Of a DNA stretch of 64,000 nucleotides, positions 35,756 to 47,386 are shown piece after piece. The stretch comes from Phyllostachys edulis (Eukaryota; Streptophyta; Magnoliopsida; Poales; Poaceae). The notes under the pieces are model-generated. The model did no database searches and had not been told where the DNA came from. It worked only from the letters and a program-made list of their open reading frames with translations. Location: assembly GCA_036346405.1 (NCBI GenBank), contig CM070563.1, positions 30,886,816-30,950,815 of the forward strand. The letters are read 5' to 3'. Within the stretch, counting starts at the first letter, position 1. Every line of letters begins with the position of its first letter. Position numbers and translations under genes: made by a program.

Positions 35756-36456
35756 TCGTTAGTGGGAGGTGGAGGCTGAGGAATGCATTACTCATTGGGA
35801 AAATTTGCTCAGTAACATTGCAATGATGTATAAATTAGAAAATAACATCTAATGGGAGGATGACAGGTACTTGCTCTTTGTAAAAAGAATTCTAATTATT
35901 AATTCAAAGTGTTGGATTTCATTTGGAGTTTTTGCATTTATTTAAATTCCAAATCCGAAATTCAAATCCAAATTCCAATTCTCAATTCAATTCTCGTTTC
36001 TAAATCCAAATTCAAAATTTGTAATTTGAATTTTTTTCGCGATTTATCTTTGGGTCGAGCCTAATTCTTTTTCTCCGGTGCACTTCTTTTTCCCTTTTCC
36101 TTCTTTTTCCTATTTCTTTCTTTTTCCTTCGTCTCTTTCTCTTTCTTTCTTTCTTCTAGCCTCCTCTGTCTCTACTCCTTGATGTCCCGAGCCACCTCTT
36201 GGCCACGCTGTGCCGTGTGCGCCTGCCCCGCGCCGCTCTCATTCATGCTGCCCTAAAGGAAAATGATGCCATCAACGTGCGCGTTCGTGTGCTGTTGTTT
36301 CTCGTCGCCACCAAGCCGGACCCAAAACTGTTGCCACCATCAATGCCGTCATGCCCGTGTCTGTTTCCTCTGCCTCCCTGTGACTATAAGTAGAGCACTG
36401 AGTCCACCTCGGCCTCCTCTTTGTTTTGCCCCAACTCTCGCATTCTCCCATACTGC
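35756..36456 (+). other. Left part of an older, interrupted LTR (probable)
   Basis: From about 35930 the sequence has AAATCCAAATTC runs, then a C/T-rich block, a TATAAG at 36385 and a leader-like C-rich stretch, the same order as in LTRs 1 and D. It breaks at LTR G (36457). It probably continues at 48598-48767 and 61804-62500. The first 170 bases show nothing I recognise. No open frame here has domain support. Confidence 0.4.
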
Positions 36457-37453
36457 TGTGGGGACCTCGGGTTATTTACATGTGACCAATATCCTCCAGG
36501 TCATATGAAAGGAACTCGGTGTCTCCAAGATCTGAAATTCAATTTAATCTATGTAAATATGAAGACCTGGATGACAACAACTAGAGAATCAACCCGCATA
36601 CCACTCAAAGGCGTATGCACCAAGCCGATTTTCAGCAGTTCGAGGTCACACTTACATGAATCAAATAGCATTTCAAATCTTTAGATATGTGTCCCTTGTT
36701 AGTTCCCAAGATCAATGGCCAGCACACACATATCTCTAGCAACATTGATCACAGTCATACACAAGGTATACATAATATTACAAAGTGACATCCAAAGCTA
36801 GGACTTATGTCCATAAGTTACACAAGTGGCTGACCAGCCAAATTTAAACATCAACAAAAGTACGCAGCGGAAAACAAAGTGTTAAGTAGCAAAAATTCTA
36901 GCAAAGTGTGCCCAAACCCAGAGGCAACTGAGTGGAGTTAGAAACAACGCTATTCATTAGCGTCGCCGAAATCAGCGTTAACGAATTGATCGATAGCATA
37001 TTCTTCCTCACCTGAAACAAGTGGTCAATCCGATTGAGTACAAAAGGTACTCGCAAGTCTTACACAAAAATAAAATAAGTTATGTGTGCTAGAGACTGTC
37101 CAAAGGATATGAGAGTATACATGTTAGTTGCTGTCCAAAGGAAGGTTATATTGGCATAAGTTTTTCATAAAAGCCAATTTTCAGCTCTACACATGCTAAG
37201 TTGCAAAAGCCATTTATCAAACACAATTTGGACCAAAGAATTTAAGTGCCATATGATATAGACATAGATCAAACAATACCAAAGTGGCAGCCCACTTTGA
37301 TAAACTAAAATGCATGACAAACCAGTCATGCCGATACCATGTTGTTACCCACGTCAATTTTAGTTTTGAGTCTACAATGGTGACAATCCAAAACCAAGTG
37401 TCGTCCGTAACCGTGGACACGGCTATTCGAATAGATTAAACACCCTGCAGGGG

Positions 37454-37878
37454 TGTTGGAAGAATAATTCATCTATCATACTGATGGGGCCCGCCTCTCA
37501 GAAGACTCGCATACAGATCACAGAAATGCAGTTATACTCATGAAAGACTATAATACCCCTCACTTGTACTCATAGTATAGCCAACCCCCAAGGGGTATTT
37601 TCGTCATTTGTACAGGCCCAAGAGCCTATAAATACCCCATGTATCCCTCCTTTCAGGGGGATGGCTCTCTTGAGCAATAAAGAAACATGTTCAAATTGGT
37701 GAGCCCTCGGGGGCTTCCTCTCCGGAGGTAACCCCCCGTTGGCTCACCGACAGGAGTAGGGCGGTCCTCTTGGACCCCCGAACCTGTATAAATCCTCGTG
37801 TCATTTTTACCCTCGTGGGCGACGGCCCGTCGACGCCGACGCCCACCCTCACTGTGTTTGGTTTTTACACCTACAACA
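37454..37878 (+). repeat. 5' LTR of the young retrotransposon
   Basis: TGTTGGAAGAATAATTC to CACCTACAACA, 425 bp. TATAAATA lies at 37627-37634 and AATAAA at 37676-37681, giving short R-U5 spacing typical of compact LTRs. Confidence 0.93.
37627..37634 (+). promoter_or_regulatory. TATA box of the 5' LTR
   Basis: TATAAATA, followed about 45 bases later by AATAAA (37676-37681). The same elements occur in the 3' LTR, where the following C has become T. Confidence 0.65.
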
Positions 37879-37898
37879 TTGGCGCCGTCCGGGGGTCG
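37879..37898 (+). other. Primer-binding site
   Basis: TTGGCGCCGTCCGGGGGTC directly follows the LTR. TGGCGCCGT is complementary to the 3' end of plant tRNA-Asp, and the CCGGGG also fits if two bases are missing. Confidence 0.6.
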
Positions 37899-37917
37899 AG
37901 CTAATCGATGAAAGGCT

Positions 37918-38169
37918 ATGTCTCCTACCAAAAATACTCTAAGTCCACAAAACCTCCTCTCGCTCCGGAGGGCATTGATCTCGTGGGCGACCCATCCGCT
38001 TTTTGAAGGAGCCCCACCGAGCACTCTTGTCGAGATCGGGCCATCCACCTCGGATGGCAACATCCTACATGCCCCGGGTTCCCATGCGTCCCTCCTCCCT
38101 TGTGCGGGTCGATGCGAGGCCCAAACCAAAGGCGAGCGCCTCAAGGCACCCTTGCGGCCTGTAGGCTAA
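37918..38169 (+). pseudogene. Short leader ORF, possible gag N-terminus remnant
   Basis: An 83-codon frame starts 40 bases after the primer site with 'MSPTKNTLSPQNLLSLRR'. This is where gag begins in Tat elements, and a Ser/Pro/Lys-rich start is common there. No gag core or zinc finger follows. It may be a remnant or a spurious leader ORF. Confidence 0.35.
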
Positions 38170-38330
38170 GGATTCAGGGCCAACCATCACCCCGGACAAA
38201 TGACGTCCATGCGGCGCGGCGATGAAGGTTACATGAGGCTCGCCCCTAACACGCCATCATTAGGGGCAGGTCCGACATATAAATCTCAGATGGGCTCTCA
38301 AGACACTTTCCTCCAAGGATTTCACCTGTG

Positions 38331-38705
38331 GTGCATAGGGCGTCACGACCTCCGCGGTCTCCCTAGCAAAAGTCCATGGTGGCTCAGGCGCCCATCGCCT
38401 CCACCATGGCGGCTCATGTCCCATCGCCCTAGGGCATGAGCGACCACCCTCGTGGTGCGTAGGGCGTACGACCTCCGCGGTCTCCCCTAACAAAAGTCCA
38501 TAGTGGCTTGGGCGTTCGTCTCCTCCACCATGGCGGTTCGTGTCCTACTGGCCCTAGGGCATGAGCGACCACCCTCGTGGTGCGTAGGGCGTACGACCTC
38601 CGCGGTCTCCCCTAACAAAAGTCCATGGTGGCTTGGGCGTCCGTCGCCTCCACCATGGCGGCTCGTATCCTACTAGACCTAAGACATGATCGACAACTTT
38701 GGCCC
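38331..38705 (+). repeat. Tandem array of about 125-bp units (three copies)
   Basis: Each unit has GTGCGTAGGGCGTACGACC, TCCGCGGTCTCCCCTAAC and CCTCCACCATGGCGG. Unit starts are at 38331, 38455 and 38580. It is non-coding in practice, although open frames run through it on both strands. Confidence 0.85.
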
Positions 38706-38884
38706 AGTACCAAGTTGATGGATGTGTTGAGGACTCGTCCCCCTTAGACTCCAGGCCACGCGCCGAACGACGTCTGGGTCCCCGCACACCTAGCTTCATT
38801 GCTTCGCAAGGGTTAACCACTCTCATGCATTCCAGATCATAACAAAAAACCCACATACAGGGTAAAAGGGCTTCATTGCCCTCA

Positions 38885-39375
38885 TAGTTCGGTGCCCCAC
38901 GACTTAGCCTCGTGGCCACACGGTATGCCCATGACTTCTTCGTCAAGGGCACACGCCCAAGGTGCCCATGAGTTAGCCTCATGGGCACCTCCAAGTCCAC
39001 TAGGGGCTACCACCCCTAGTGGCCATTGATGCCCCACGACTTAGCCTCGTGGACGGCACAAATGTGCCTGTGACTTCACTGTCAGGGCACACGCCTAAGG
39101 TGCCCATGAGTTAGCCTCATGGGCACCTCCAAGTCCACTGGGGGGCTACCATCCTTAGTGGCCATTCGGTGCCCCACGACTTAGCCTTGTGGACGCCCCT
39201 CCGATGTGCCTATGATTTAGTGTTGTGGGCACGCCTTCAAGATACACATGAGTTAGCCTCGTGGGTGCCTCCAAGTCCACTGGGGGGCTACCACCCCTAT
39301 GGGCTATTCGGTGCCCCACAACTTAGCCTCGTGGGCACCCCTCCAATATGTCCATGATTCAGTTTCGTAGGCAGC
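38885..39375 (+). repeat. Tandem array of about 140-bp units (about 3.5 copies)
   Basis: The unit contains GTGCCCCACGACTTAGCCTC, GTGCCCATGAGTTAGCCTC and TCCAAGTCCACTGGGGGGC. Starts are near 38888, 39030, 39167 and 39308. Each unit holds two versions of the ACTTAGCCTCGTGG/GAGTTAGCCTCATGG motif, so an older short duplication lies inside it. Confidence 0.85.
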
Positions 39376-39689
39376 TCAAATCATCTACAATCGACCTGGC
39401 TCGAATATCGATCAAGGACTATCATGCTCGTATAAGTCTATCACCTCGGAGATCTTAGTATCTAAAGTGATGGGACTCTACTAGTCCCTCGGCAATGACT
39501 TCGATCAATGCTCATGTCAAATGAATGTTATCTTGCTACAAGAAATAAGTGCTGATCATTCTCTCTTTCCCGTAGAGACGCTCGTGTTATCTACCTGTCA
39601 CTGCAACGTTTCTAACTCGAGCTGCGACGATTCTGAGGAGTTCTACTTCGATAACTCTCGTCAAGCCACGGAGCAAGAGGAGGACAACT

Positions 39690-39985
39690 TCGCCTACACA
39701 GGCTTCTCTCCAACACGCCGTCCGCCTCGAAGGCTATGCCTTGGCTCGGCGGCCTCGCGTTCGCAACTTTGCCTACATAAGCTTCACTTTGACGATCGCT
39801 CACTCAAAGGCTATGCCTCGGCTCGACGGCTCAGGTCCACGACTTCGTCTACACAAAGGGCTTGATGCGCCGCCCGCCTAGAAGGTCAGGCCCGGTGGGC
39901 GGTCTTGCGTCCATGACTTTGCTCGCGACAAAGCTTCGTTCGGATGCACCTCCCGCCTCGAGGGTTGTGCCTCGGTGGGATGCCT
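39690..39985 (+). repeat. Degenerate repeats of about 85 bp with CTCGAAGGCTATGCCTCGG
   Basis: Three to four diverged copies of a unit with GAAGGCTATGCCTCGG, CTCGCGT and TTTGCCTACATAAGCTTC. A second set of the same unit is at 41445-41700, so this internal repeat has been split or moved within the element. Confidence 0.7.
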
Positions 39986-40904
39986 CAAAGATTTAGTACT
40001 CCGCCTTCGTGGATGGAGCAACAAAATCATCCCACACGGGCGGGCCGAGAAGCGGCAATTTGATACCGCCTTCGGCGTGGAGCACTCACCCGACATGGAG
40101 TACAAAATAAGATAAGTCTTTGGGCACCCACGTGCCCACCAAGCCAAATTGGCTAAGCCGCAGTCCCTTATGCATATTCCTCATTTGTCGTGCCTCACAA
40201 GACCGAGTCGAATTTGGCAAAACCTCGGCGCTTACATTCTCATCATCTTTGAATTTGGCCAAGTCTTTGGCCAAGCATATTCATCAACAGGATACAAGAC
40301 CTCAAGACTCTTCTTTGCCCCTCGAAGTCCCTTGCAGCACCCAAGGGGGGGGCTGGTGTTGAGTAATCCTACTACTCGCCTCCGCGACGAGGCGAGGCCT
40401 CGGCACCTTTGCAACGACTTCATGTAGCCGCCGAGGGCCGCCGCGCTTTCATCGACATCGGCCTCACAGGACTCACCCCGGCCTTGGCGACCCTCGCGTT
40501 CGAGGGATCCTCAAGACGATGCCTTCAAGAAAACACTCGCCGACGCACCCTCGCGACCACGGTGCCCTCGCCTCGTGGCGGCCACGCGCCAAGGTGCCCT
40601 CGCCCCTCGCGATGGCCTCATGCTCGTGGTGCCCTCGCCCCTCGTGATGGCCTCATGCTCGTGGTGCCCTCGCCCCTCACGGCCATGCTCTCGCGTGCCA
40701 TCGCGCGGCCTGTGCCCTCGCACCCATGCCCGCGCCTTCGAGGCCCAACGAAATTGGACCGAAAGATCATGGTACAAACAACAAACTACAAGATACAAGC
40801 ATCAAAGAAGAATTTGAACACTTTGTGGAGCCGCATAAGATAGAGAAGTGCCATTGCGCACCATCAAAACAAGATTTGCATCATCGAGCAAAGGGGAGGA
40901 AGAA

Positions 40905-41240
40905 GGCGATGGTATCCTCTCGCTCGCTCGAGCACGCCCTTCATGGCCGCCTCTTGTGCAGAGCCATGGCGATTAGGGCGAATCCTTGCGAGGCAGCTCA
41001 CCATGCCTCCTCCTCGCTTTTCATCTCCTCCGCCGAGGTGAGCTCCACTGCATGACCCAGGCTCGTCGTACGCCCGGTGACCAGCTCCAAGAAGACCATG
41101 CCGAACGAGCACACGCCCTACTTGGTGCTCGGCTTGAAGTTCTTCACCGCCCGACGCTGGTAGTGCCCCACGCGACGGCGGAGGAAGGTCTGCCGGATGC
41201 TCGGATGCCACAGCACCGCCATACCACGGCCCTCTCTTCT
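40905..41240 (-). pseudogene. Fragment of a receptor-like protein kinase gene captured by the retrotransposon
   Basis: On the reverse strand, one frame reads 'KNFKPSTK', a TAG stop, then 'GVCSFGMVFLELVTGR' (about 41145-41070). It continues 'TTSLGHAVELTSAEEMKSEEE' before another stop. The second motif matches kinase subdomain IX of plant receptor-like kinases, usually (S)DVYSFGVVLLELVTGR; here Asp and Tyr are changed, and the stop sits at the usual Ser. The ATP-binding and catalytic loops are not present. It lies antisense to the element between tandem arrays, as expected for a transduplicated piece. The gene of origin cannot be named. Confidence 0.5.
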
Positions 41241-41444
41241 TGCTATTCGGATTCGGGCACATTGGGGAGGCTGTCGGCGTACCAGAGAGGGTGAGCCGCG
41301 ACCTCGTCACAACACCAAAGAAGTCCGCACACGGTCGAAGTGGTCCTCCCCCTCCGCCTCGGCGAGCCAGCGGCCAAAGGTCGGGCCGGCCAGGCGCAGT
41401 ACAGCCAAGGGGCGAGCCGAGAGAGCCAAGCGGCCAGAGGACGC

Positions 41445-41700
41445 ACCGCCGGCCTCGAAGGCTATGCCTCGGCTCGACGGCCTCGCGTCTAAGGCTTCAC
41501 CTACTTAGGCTTCGAAGTCTATGCTTCGGCTGGGCAGGCTCGTGTCCAAGGCTTCGCCTACATAGGCTTCGCTTCGACGCACTGCCGGCCTCGAAGGCTA
41601 TGCCTCGGCATGGCAGCCTCGATCTAAGACTTCGCTGCTTAGGCTTCGCTCGACGCACCGCAGTCTCAAGGCTATGCCTCGGCCGGCTGGCCTCGAAGGC
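41445..41700 (+). repeat. Second block of GGCTATGCCTCGG repeats
   Basis: Three diverged units related to 39690-39985 (GGCCTCGAAGGCTATGCCTCG, CTACTTAGGCTTCG). Confidence 0.7.
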
Positions 41701-42264
41701 ACGCTGGCGACGCGAGGGCGTGAGGACACGCAAAGGCGCACGCGAGGGTATCAGAGCCCTCGCGTTCCTCACGCTGCACCTCACACTCGAAAGATTCTTA
41801 TTTGCCCTTGCGCCTTACAAGCGCCCAAGGGACAGGGGGCTACACTATCGAGGAATCCACCACCTCCGATGAAAATGATCTATACTTCGACAAGTCCGCA
41901 CAAGGGTCGTCCAGGAGCCCTTGCCCCAGCGCTATTACCAACCCACTAGAAGTGGTTTGAGGCCTACTCGCGACGCTTCTGCGCGTGTTACGCAGACATC
42001 CTGACTATACCCGTGCACGGGCCCTCACCCTCGCGGCGCCAAATACCCTGCAGCCAGATGTCCGAGTGCCACAGATATGTCTTGCAGATGGTTCTCCGGC
42101 CAAGTCATTCAATCAGACGCCTTTCTCCGGCCGAGTCCTCGAGAAAGAGAACATAGAAAGTTGCGCTTTTGCTTTTGATCTTTGCATTTTGCAGACACAA
42201 GCTCAACCAAGACAAGCGATCACATACACTGGCCCTCATGGTGCCCGCGCCTGTCTTGCAGCGC

Positions 42265-42765
42265 CAGGCTGCCTCGGGACCTCGGGGCCTCGAGACCTCG
42301 GCCTCGTGCCCTCGTGCCCTCGGGGTCTCGGGACCTCGAAGCCTCATGCCTTCGTGCCCTCAGGGCCTCGGGACCCTCGAAGTCTCGCACCCTCGAGGCC
42401 TCGCACCCTCGGGGCCTCGGGACCCTCGGGGCCTCGAGACCCTCGAAGCCTCGTGCCTTCGTGCCCTCGTGCCCTCGGGGTCTCGGGACCCTGGAAGCCT
42501 CATGCCTTCGTGCCCTCGGGGCCTCGGGACCTCGAAGTCTTGCACCCTCGTGCCCTCGGGGCCTCGAGACCCTCGGCCTCGCACCCTCGTAGACTCGAGG
42601 CCTTGTGCCCTCGGGGCCTCGGGACCCTCGAGGCCTCGTGCCCTCGGGCCGGGACCCTCGAGCCTCGCGCCTCGGGACCTCGAGACCCTCGGCCTCGCGC
42701 CCTCGGGGCCTCGTGCCTCGGGGCCTCAGGAGCCTCATGCCCTCGCACCCTCGCCGCGCCACGCG
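42265..42765 (+). repeat. Degenerate short-period CCTCGGG array
   Basis: About 500 bases made of GGGCCTCGGGACCCTCG, GCCTCGTGCCCTCG and similar words of 9-16 bases. Every frame is open or nearly so on both strands because of the repeat, which explains the long apparent ORFs (for example 41985-42830 and 42220-42762). Confidence 0.88.
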
Positions 42766-42984
42766 ATACCTCGCGCCGAGCCTTATTTTTCACCACAACA
42801 AACAAACACAAGCTGCATACAAACAACTAGATAATAGGCCTCCAAGGCTCCAGCTGCAAGCTAACAAACTGCACGTATACACATATGTGATCACTGTTCA
42901 TACACACAAAAAAGGAAATCTACTGCAACAAAGACGGAGGCATTTCGTCTCCAGGGGGAGAAGCTTTAGGTGCCTTGCTTTTGG

Positions 42985-43545
42985 CGCGGTGAGGGGTGTG
43001 GCTCTGTCGCATTGCGTTCTTAGCGACAATGGCGTAGCGTACCGTTGTCGCCAGACAAGGGCGCTGGTCGCATCCGAATGGGCGCTGGAGCGCGCAGATC
43101 TGCGACCGCGGCGTCCGCCACAGAGCTCACCTTCCTAGCGGCGCACTCCAAGGTCGAGATCGTCCGCCACAGAGCTCACCTTCCTCTGCGGAGACGAAGC
43201 TCGCTCGTGGCTCGCTCATGGCCGCGGCAGATGCGCGCTGCTTGCGCAGGCTTATCGTGGCACGGCCGCCGGGCGCCATTGCTCGAGAAGGCCGTGACGG
43301 CAGCTTAGGGCGCCGGGCGGGCGGAGTTCGCTGGGGCGGTCGTGGAGCCCCCATGGCGACGGCGACGCCAAGAAGCCCCCATGGCGCGGCTCACCTAGAA
43401 CCCCTAGGCGTCGGCAGATAGAGGAGAACTCGGCTTGCGGGAGCCGCGCGGATCGAAGCTCCGGGCCATGGCGCCGACGGAGGGGGCGACCGGGTCCGAG
43501 GAGGCCGGCGGCGGCCCAGCCTAGAACCCCCCTAGGCGTCGGCAA
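42985..43545. other. GC-rich block, possible captured gene fragment
   Basis: The sequence changes from repeats to unique GC-rich DNA. GTCCGCCACAGAGCTCACC occurs twice (about 43108 and 43164, 56 bases apart). GAACCCC-CTAGGCGTCGGC also occurs twice (43403, 43525). Reverse-strand frames of 75-144 codons are open and Arg/Ser/Pro-rich, but show no domain I recognise. It looks like plant 5'-UTR/first-exon sequence; origin unknown. Confidence 0.35.
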
Positions 43546-44258
43546 TAGAGAAGCCAAGGATTGATGGTAGCATCGGTTGAAGAAGGTTGAAGAAGATGTG
43601 CTGAAAAGTTTGGGTGGTGGAGTAAAGAAGCTTTGAGAAGAAGGAGCCGAGAGAAGCAAAGGGGATCGGGGTGCCTGGAATTCCACCGTATGAAGCTACT
43701 AGTGGAGTAGTGGTTGAAGCCCTGCAGCATTGCTTTTTCACGGTTTGGCCTTTGTCTACTCGTGGGGAGACATGTTGAGGTGCAGGCTGTGGGAATCCAA
43801 GGCGAGGACCGACTTCTTTCACCCTTTTGGCGCATGGTGTGGGGCCTTGGTCAATAATAGCTTGGGATATGTGGCCGAGAAATAGCTCGCATGCACTCTT
43901 CTGTTGGGCCGCGTAGGCCTGATCTCCAGTTCCGCCTGCTCAATCTAATCAGCCCATATGACGGTTATCCGAATCAAGAGATGGAGACTCAGCCCACCTC
44001 AGCTGATCTGTACAAAATATTTGGCTATGAAAGGCTAGCCACGCTTGGGCTCTCCACGGTGGAGCAGTGACGGAGTAAATAATTCCAATTTCTAAAGTAT
44101 CAAGTCTAAGGATAGCAGTCCAACTGGGCATAGTGTGATGTTCCCGTTGTGCACTGTCGGACGCAACCACCGTTCAAATATATCAGAACTCTTCTGAAGT
44201 ATCGACCTCCGCATAGAAGGCAATTCGAGACTGCCCCTCTGGCGTTTCCCCAAAACAC

Positions 44259-44277
44259 CAAGGGGCAGGGGGGCTAA
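44259..44277 (+). other. Polypurine tract
   Basis: CAAGGGGCAGGGGGGCTAA lies immediately before the 3' LTR, in the right place to prime plus-strand DNA synthesis. Confidence 0.75.
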
Positions 44278-44708
44278 TGTTGGAAGAATAATTCATCTAT
44301 CATACTGATGGGGCCCGCCTCTCAGAAGACTCGCATACAGATCACAGAAATGCAGTTATACTCATGAAAGACTATAATACCCCTCACTTGTACTCATAGT
44401 ATAGCCAACCCCCAAGGGGTATTTTCGTCATTTGTACAGGCCCAAGAGCCTATAAATATCCCATGTATCTCTCCTTTCAGGGGGATGGCTCTCTTGAGCA
44501 ATAAAGAAACATGTTCAAACTGGTGAGCCCTCGGGGGCTTCCTCTCCGGAGGTAACCCCCCGTTGGCTCACCGACAAGAGTAGGGCGGTCCTCTTGGACC
44601 CCCGAACCTGTATAAATCCTCGTGTCATTTCTTACCCTCGTGGACGACGGCCCGTCAGACGGCCGACGTCCACCCCCTCACTCGTGTTTGGTTTTTACAC
44701 CTACAACA
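44278..44708 (+). repeat. 3' LTR of the young retrotransposon
   Basis: 431 bp, nearly identical to the 5' LTR. Differences are transitions (for example AATACCCC to AATATCCC) and small insertions near CCCGTC(AG)ACG(G)CC. Confidence 0.93.
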
Positions 44709-46817
44709 AGGGGAGTACATCTTTACCCACACAACTTGATCAGCCCGTAAGCCTCCAGATAATGACACACTTCCTGTGGTATGCCGACCGAGGAAATCAA
44801 GACTTGGTATTTTTCAGCAAGATGATCTTATTGAGTTGAATCACCCTTGCGAGATGAACCCCCAACTCAGTACAAGTTATATATAGAACTTGCTAAGTGG
44901 GCAAGCAATTTGTGTTGGGAATGCCGATCCAATAAACAGAAATAAAAATAATGCTCCCTTGCAATTGGATCCCTCCGAACACATGATCACACACATGACG
45001 CCCTCACACCACCTATGTTCCAACCCAATAAAACCCTCCCCTTACTTAACCAAAAAGTGCCCATACACCGCGTGTGGAAGTATGAGTAGTACTTGGAGTG
45101 ACAGCCCAAAAGCTTCGGTCCTTAACGATCTGGACAAGTCTTACCACAGTACCCGATTCTCGTGCACGAAGGCACCCACACTACTAGCCACTTTTTCAGA
45201 TCAAAATCAGTTTTAAATAGACAAATTTTAGACTAAAACATCAGATTCAAGATATGAACCAAAAGCATAAGCATAACATGTTCAGTGTTTCCCACGATCG
45301 ACGAGATAACCTTGTCAACCAAAACTACCAAATCTACTAACTTGCATGGCTAAGCATTAATAGTAAGAATAAATACCATCACATTACAACTAACTTAAGC
45401 ATAGCTATATGAAAATATCGAGGATAACCAGCAAGAGTTAGGACATAACTAACTAGACTCACAAATTATCAGTCGATCAAAATAGCATACAAGCAATTAT
45501 CATTGCAATTTAAAATACTAAATCACAAAATCTAGGATCAAGATGATGCAAGAGGATGCTTGCCTTGCTAAATGTCCACTTGCTCAACCTCAGGAATCTC
45601 AGTCACGTACTCACTCGCGTCGGGCAATTTAGAATCTAGAAAGAACGATATCAAGTAAACACCGAGAAAAATTAAGAAAATTCTAAATTCTAAAAAATGC
45701 ATGATAATTACACAGTAGTGATATCATGATTCTATATGAATATAGGTGAAAAGTTTAGTTCATTTTGAGTTCATATGAATTTTCTCTGCATTTTCAAAGT
45801 TAAAGTCATTAGTGTAGCAATTAATTCAAATATCAGAATTTTATGTAACAGAGTCATGATTCAAACTTATTCTGGGTTAAATTACAGTAAAAATTAAAAA
45901 TTAATTAATTAATTTCACTCGATATGGAGTTAAAATGAATTACTTATGAATTTTTAAAGTTTAAGTCATTTTCAGTGTAAAAGTAATTCAATTCGGAATT
46001 TCTAAACATATTTAATACTTTTTATACCCAGCTCAAACTAGCCTCAGTCACTGAAATGAGGGGTCCATTGCACAGTGTTTTTCTTTTTCATTTAAAACAC
46101 GAGAAACCCTACTGACATGTAGGGTCCACCTGTCATAGACTCGGTGCATTGAAATAGTGTATGGACCGAAGGTCCATGAGCTTGGTCCACCGGTCTACGG
46201 CTCAGTGTGCTATGAACTTAATGGACTGGGCCCACATGTCAGCGACATAACACAAAACTAGGTTTAATTATCTCCCTCAATTTTTGCTCCTGGTCCCACA
46301 TGTCAGCAGAACGTTACGACATTAACTCAGAACTAATCATTGCTTTACCAATAGAATCAATACTTAAACCTTAAACGATCAAGACTTGGCTTAATCATTG
46401 GCTACAGTGTTGGTCGGAACAGAGGTCTCACGATCGTGAGTTTGCCCTGCCAATCACCGGCGTTGTGGTCCATGGCCGTGCGAGCTAAAGGAAGAATCCT
46501 TGTGCCCTTGCGCAACTACCAGTGGCCGGAGCATGGCCGACGGTGAACCCTAGCGACGGCGCGACGGTGATGTGCGGCAGTGCGACTACGGTACATGCGA
46601 CTACAACAACTCGGCAGCGCATTGAGCAAAGCTACAGGTACTTAAGCAACTGGGGAGTCCATTGGACCTATCGGAACCAAGAAGCTGACCGGAGAAGCTT
46701 AGTGAAGCTTTGGCGACGATGACCACACAGCGGCAACGAGAGCTCCACGTGGAGAGAGCAACCTGAGTAAACAGAAGTAAAAAAGAATGGTTGGGATAGC
46801 TCAAGTAAACCCAAGAG

Positions 46818-47386
46818 TGTTGGAAATATGCCCTAGAGGCAATCATATAGATGATTATATTTCGTTATGTTCATAACATTGGATAATATGTTATCTTGTT
46901 TCTAGAATAATATTGTTAATATTTATTATGAAGTATGTGACTTGATTGTGAAACTCTATATTTCTGCGATAATTATTCTTAAACATTCCCTAGTCGGAAA
47001 CATATGAGGACACATGAATAGACTAGCATATGTATTGGTTGATGACTATGTTTCACAGGTCGTAGATATAGAGATATCAAACAAATAATATGGACACATG
47101 TTAGAGAACATGGTGTTGGGTAAGACCCACCTTGAGATACTATTGAGATTATTATGATTCTATGTGTCGGCGCGTCTAGTGGTAAACTCATGACAATCAT
47201 CGGAGCAGGAAGAGAAGACGCGCGGTGAGTACGACTATGACTGCATCAACTCGCTACATTGACTCTACTTCCGCTACGAGTCGGCGCGTCTAGTGGTAAT
47301 CTCGTGATCTATTACTAGCGGAGGTTCTTTAGTTGCGCGGTAGAATTTTTTGTTTTGTGTTATCGTAGCCTACCCGTAACCCAACA
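46818..47386 (+). mobile_element. BARE-1/RIRE1-like Copia solo LTR (569 bp)
   Basis: It starts TGTTGGAAATATGCCCTAGA, the well-known opening of BARE-1/RIRE1/Angela LTRs, and ends CCCGTAACCCAACA. A perfect duplication AAGAG flanks it (46813-46817 and 47387-47391). Full BARE-type LTRs are about 1.8 kb, so this is a short variant or internally deleted. It carries two copies of TCGGCGCGTCTAGTGGTAA (about 47167 and 47281). It is nested in LTR G. Confidence 0.88.

Larger units (their letters stand above)
37454..44708 (+). mobile_element. Non-autonomous LTR retrotransposon (7.26 kb), young
   Basis: Two LTRs (37454-37878 and 44278-44708), a primer site, a polypurine tract and a perfect duplication AGGGG (37449-37453 and 44709-44713) define it. 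The LTRs differ by about six substitutions, all transitions, plus a few small indels near one end. The 6.4-kb interior encodes no protease, reverse transcriptase or integrase. It consists of tandem arrays, a possible gag N-terminus and captured-looking gene pieces. Movement would need proteins from a related full element, probably of the Tat type as judged from the primer site. Confidence 0.93.

Noticed and set aside
41985..42830. Longest open frame in the window (281 codons) as a gene
   Set aside because: It is the translation of the CCTCGGG short-period array; several frames on both strands are equally open, and the product is a repetitive Ser/Pro/Arg/Gly string.
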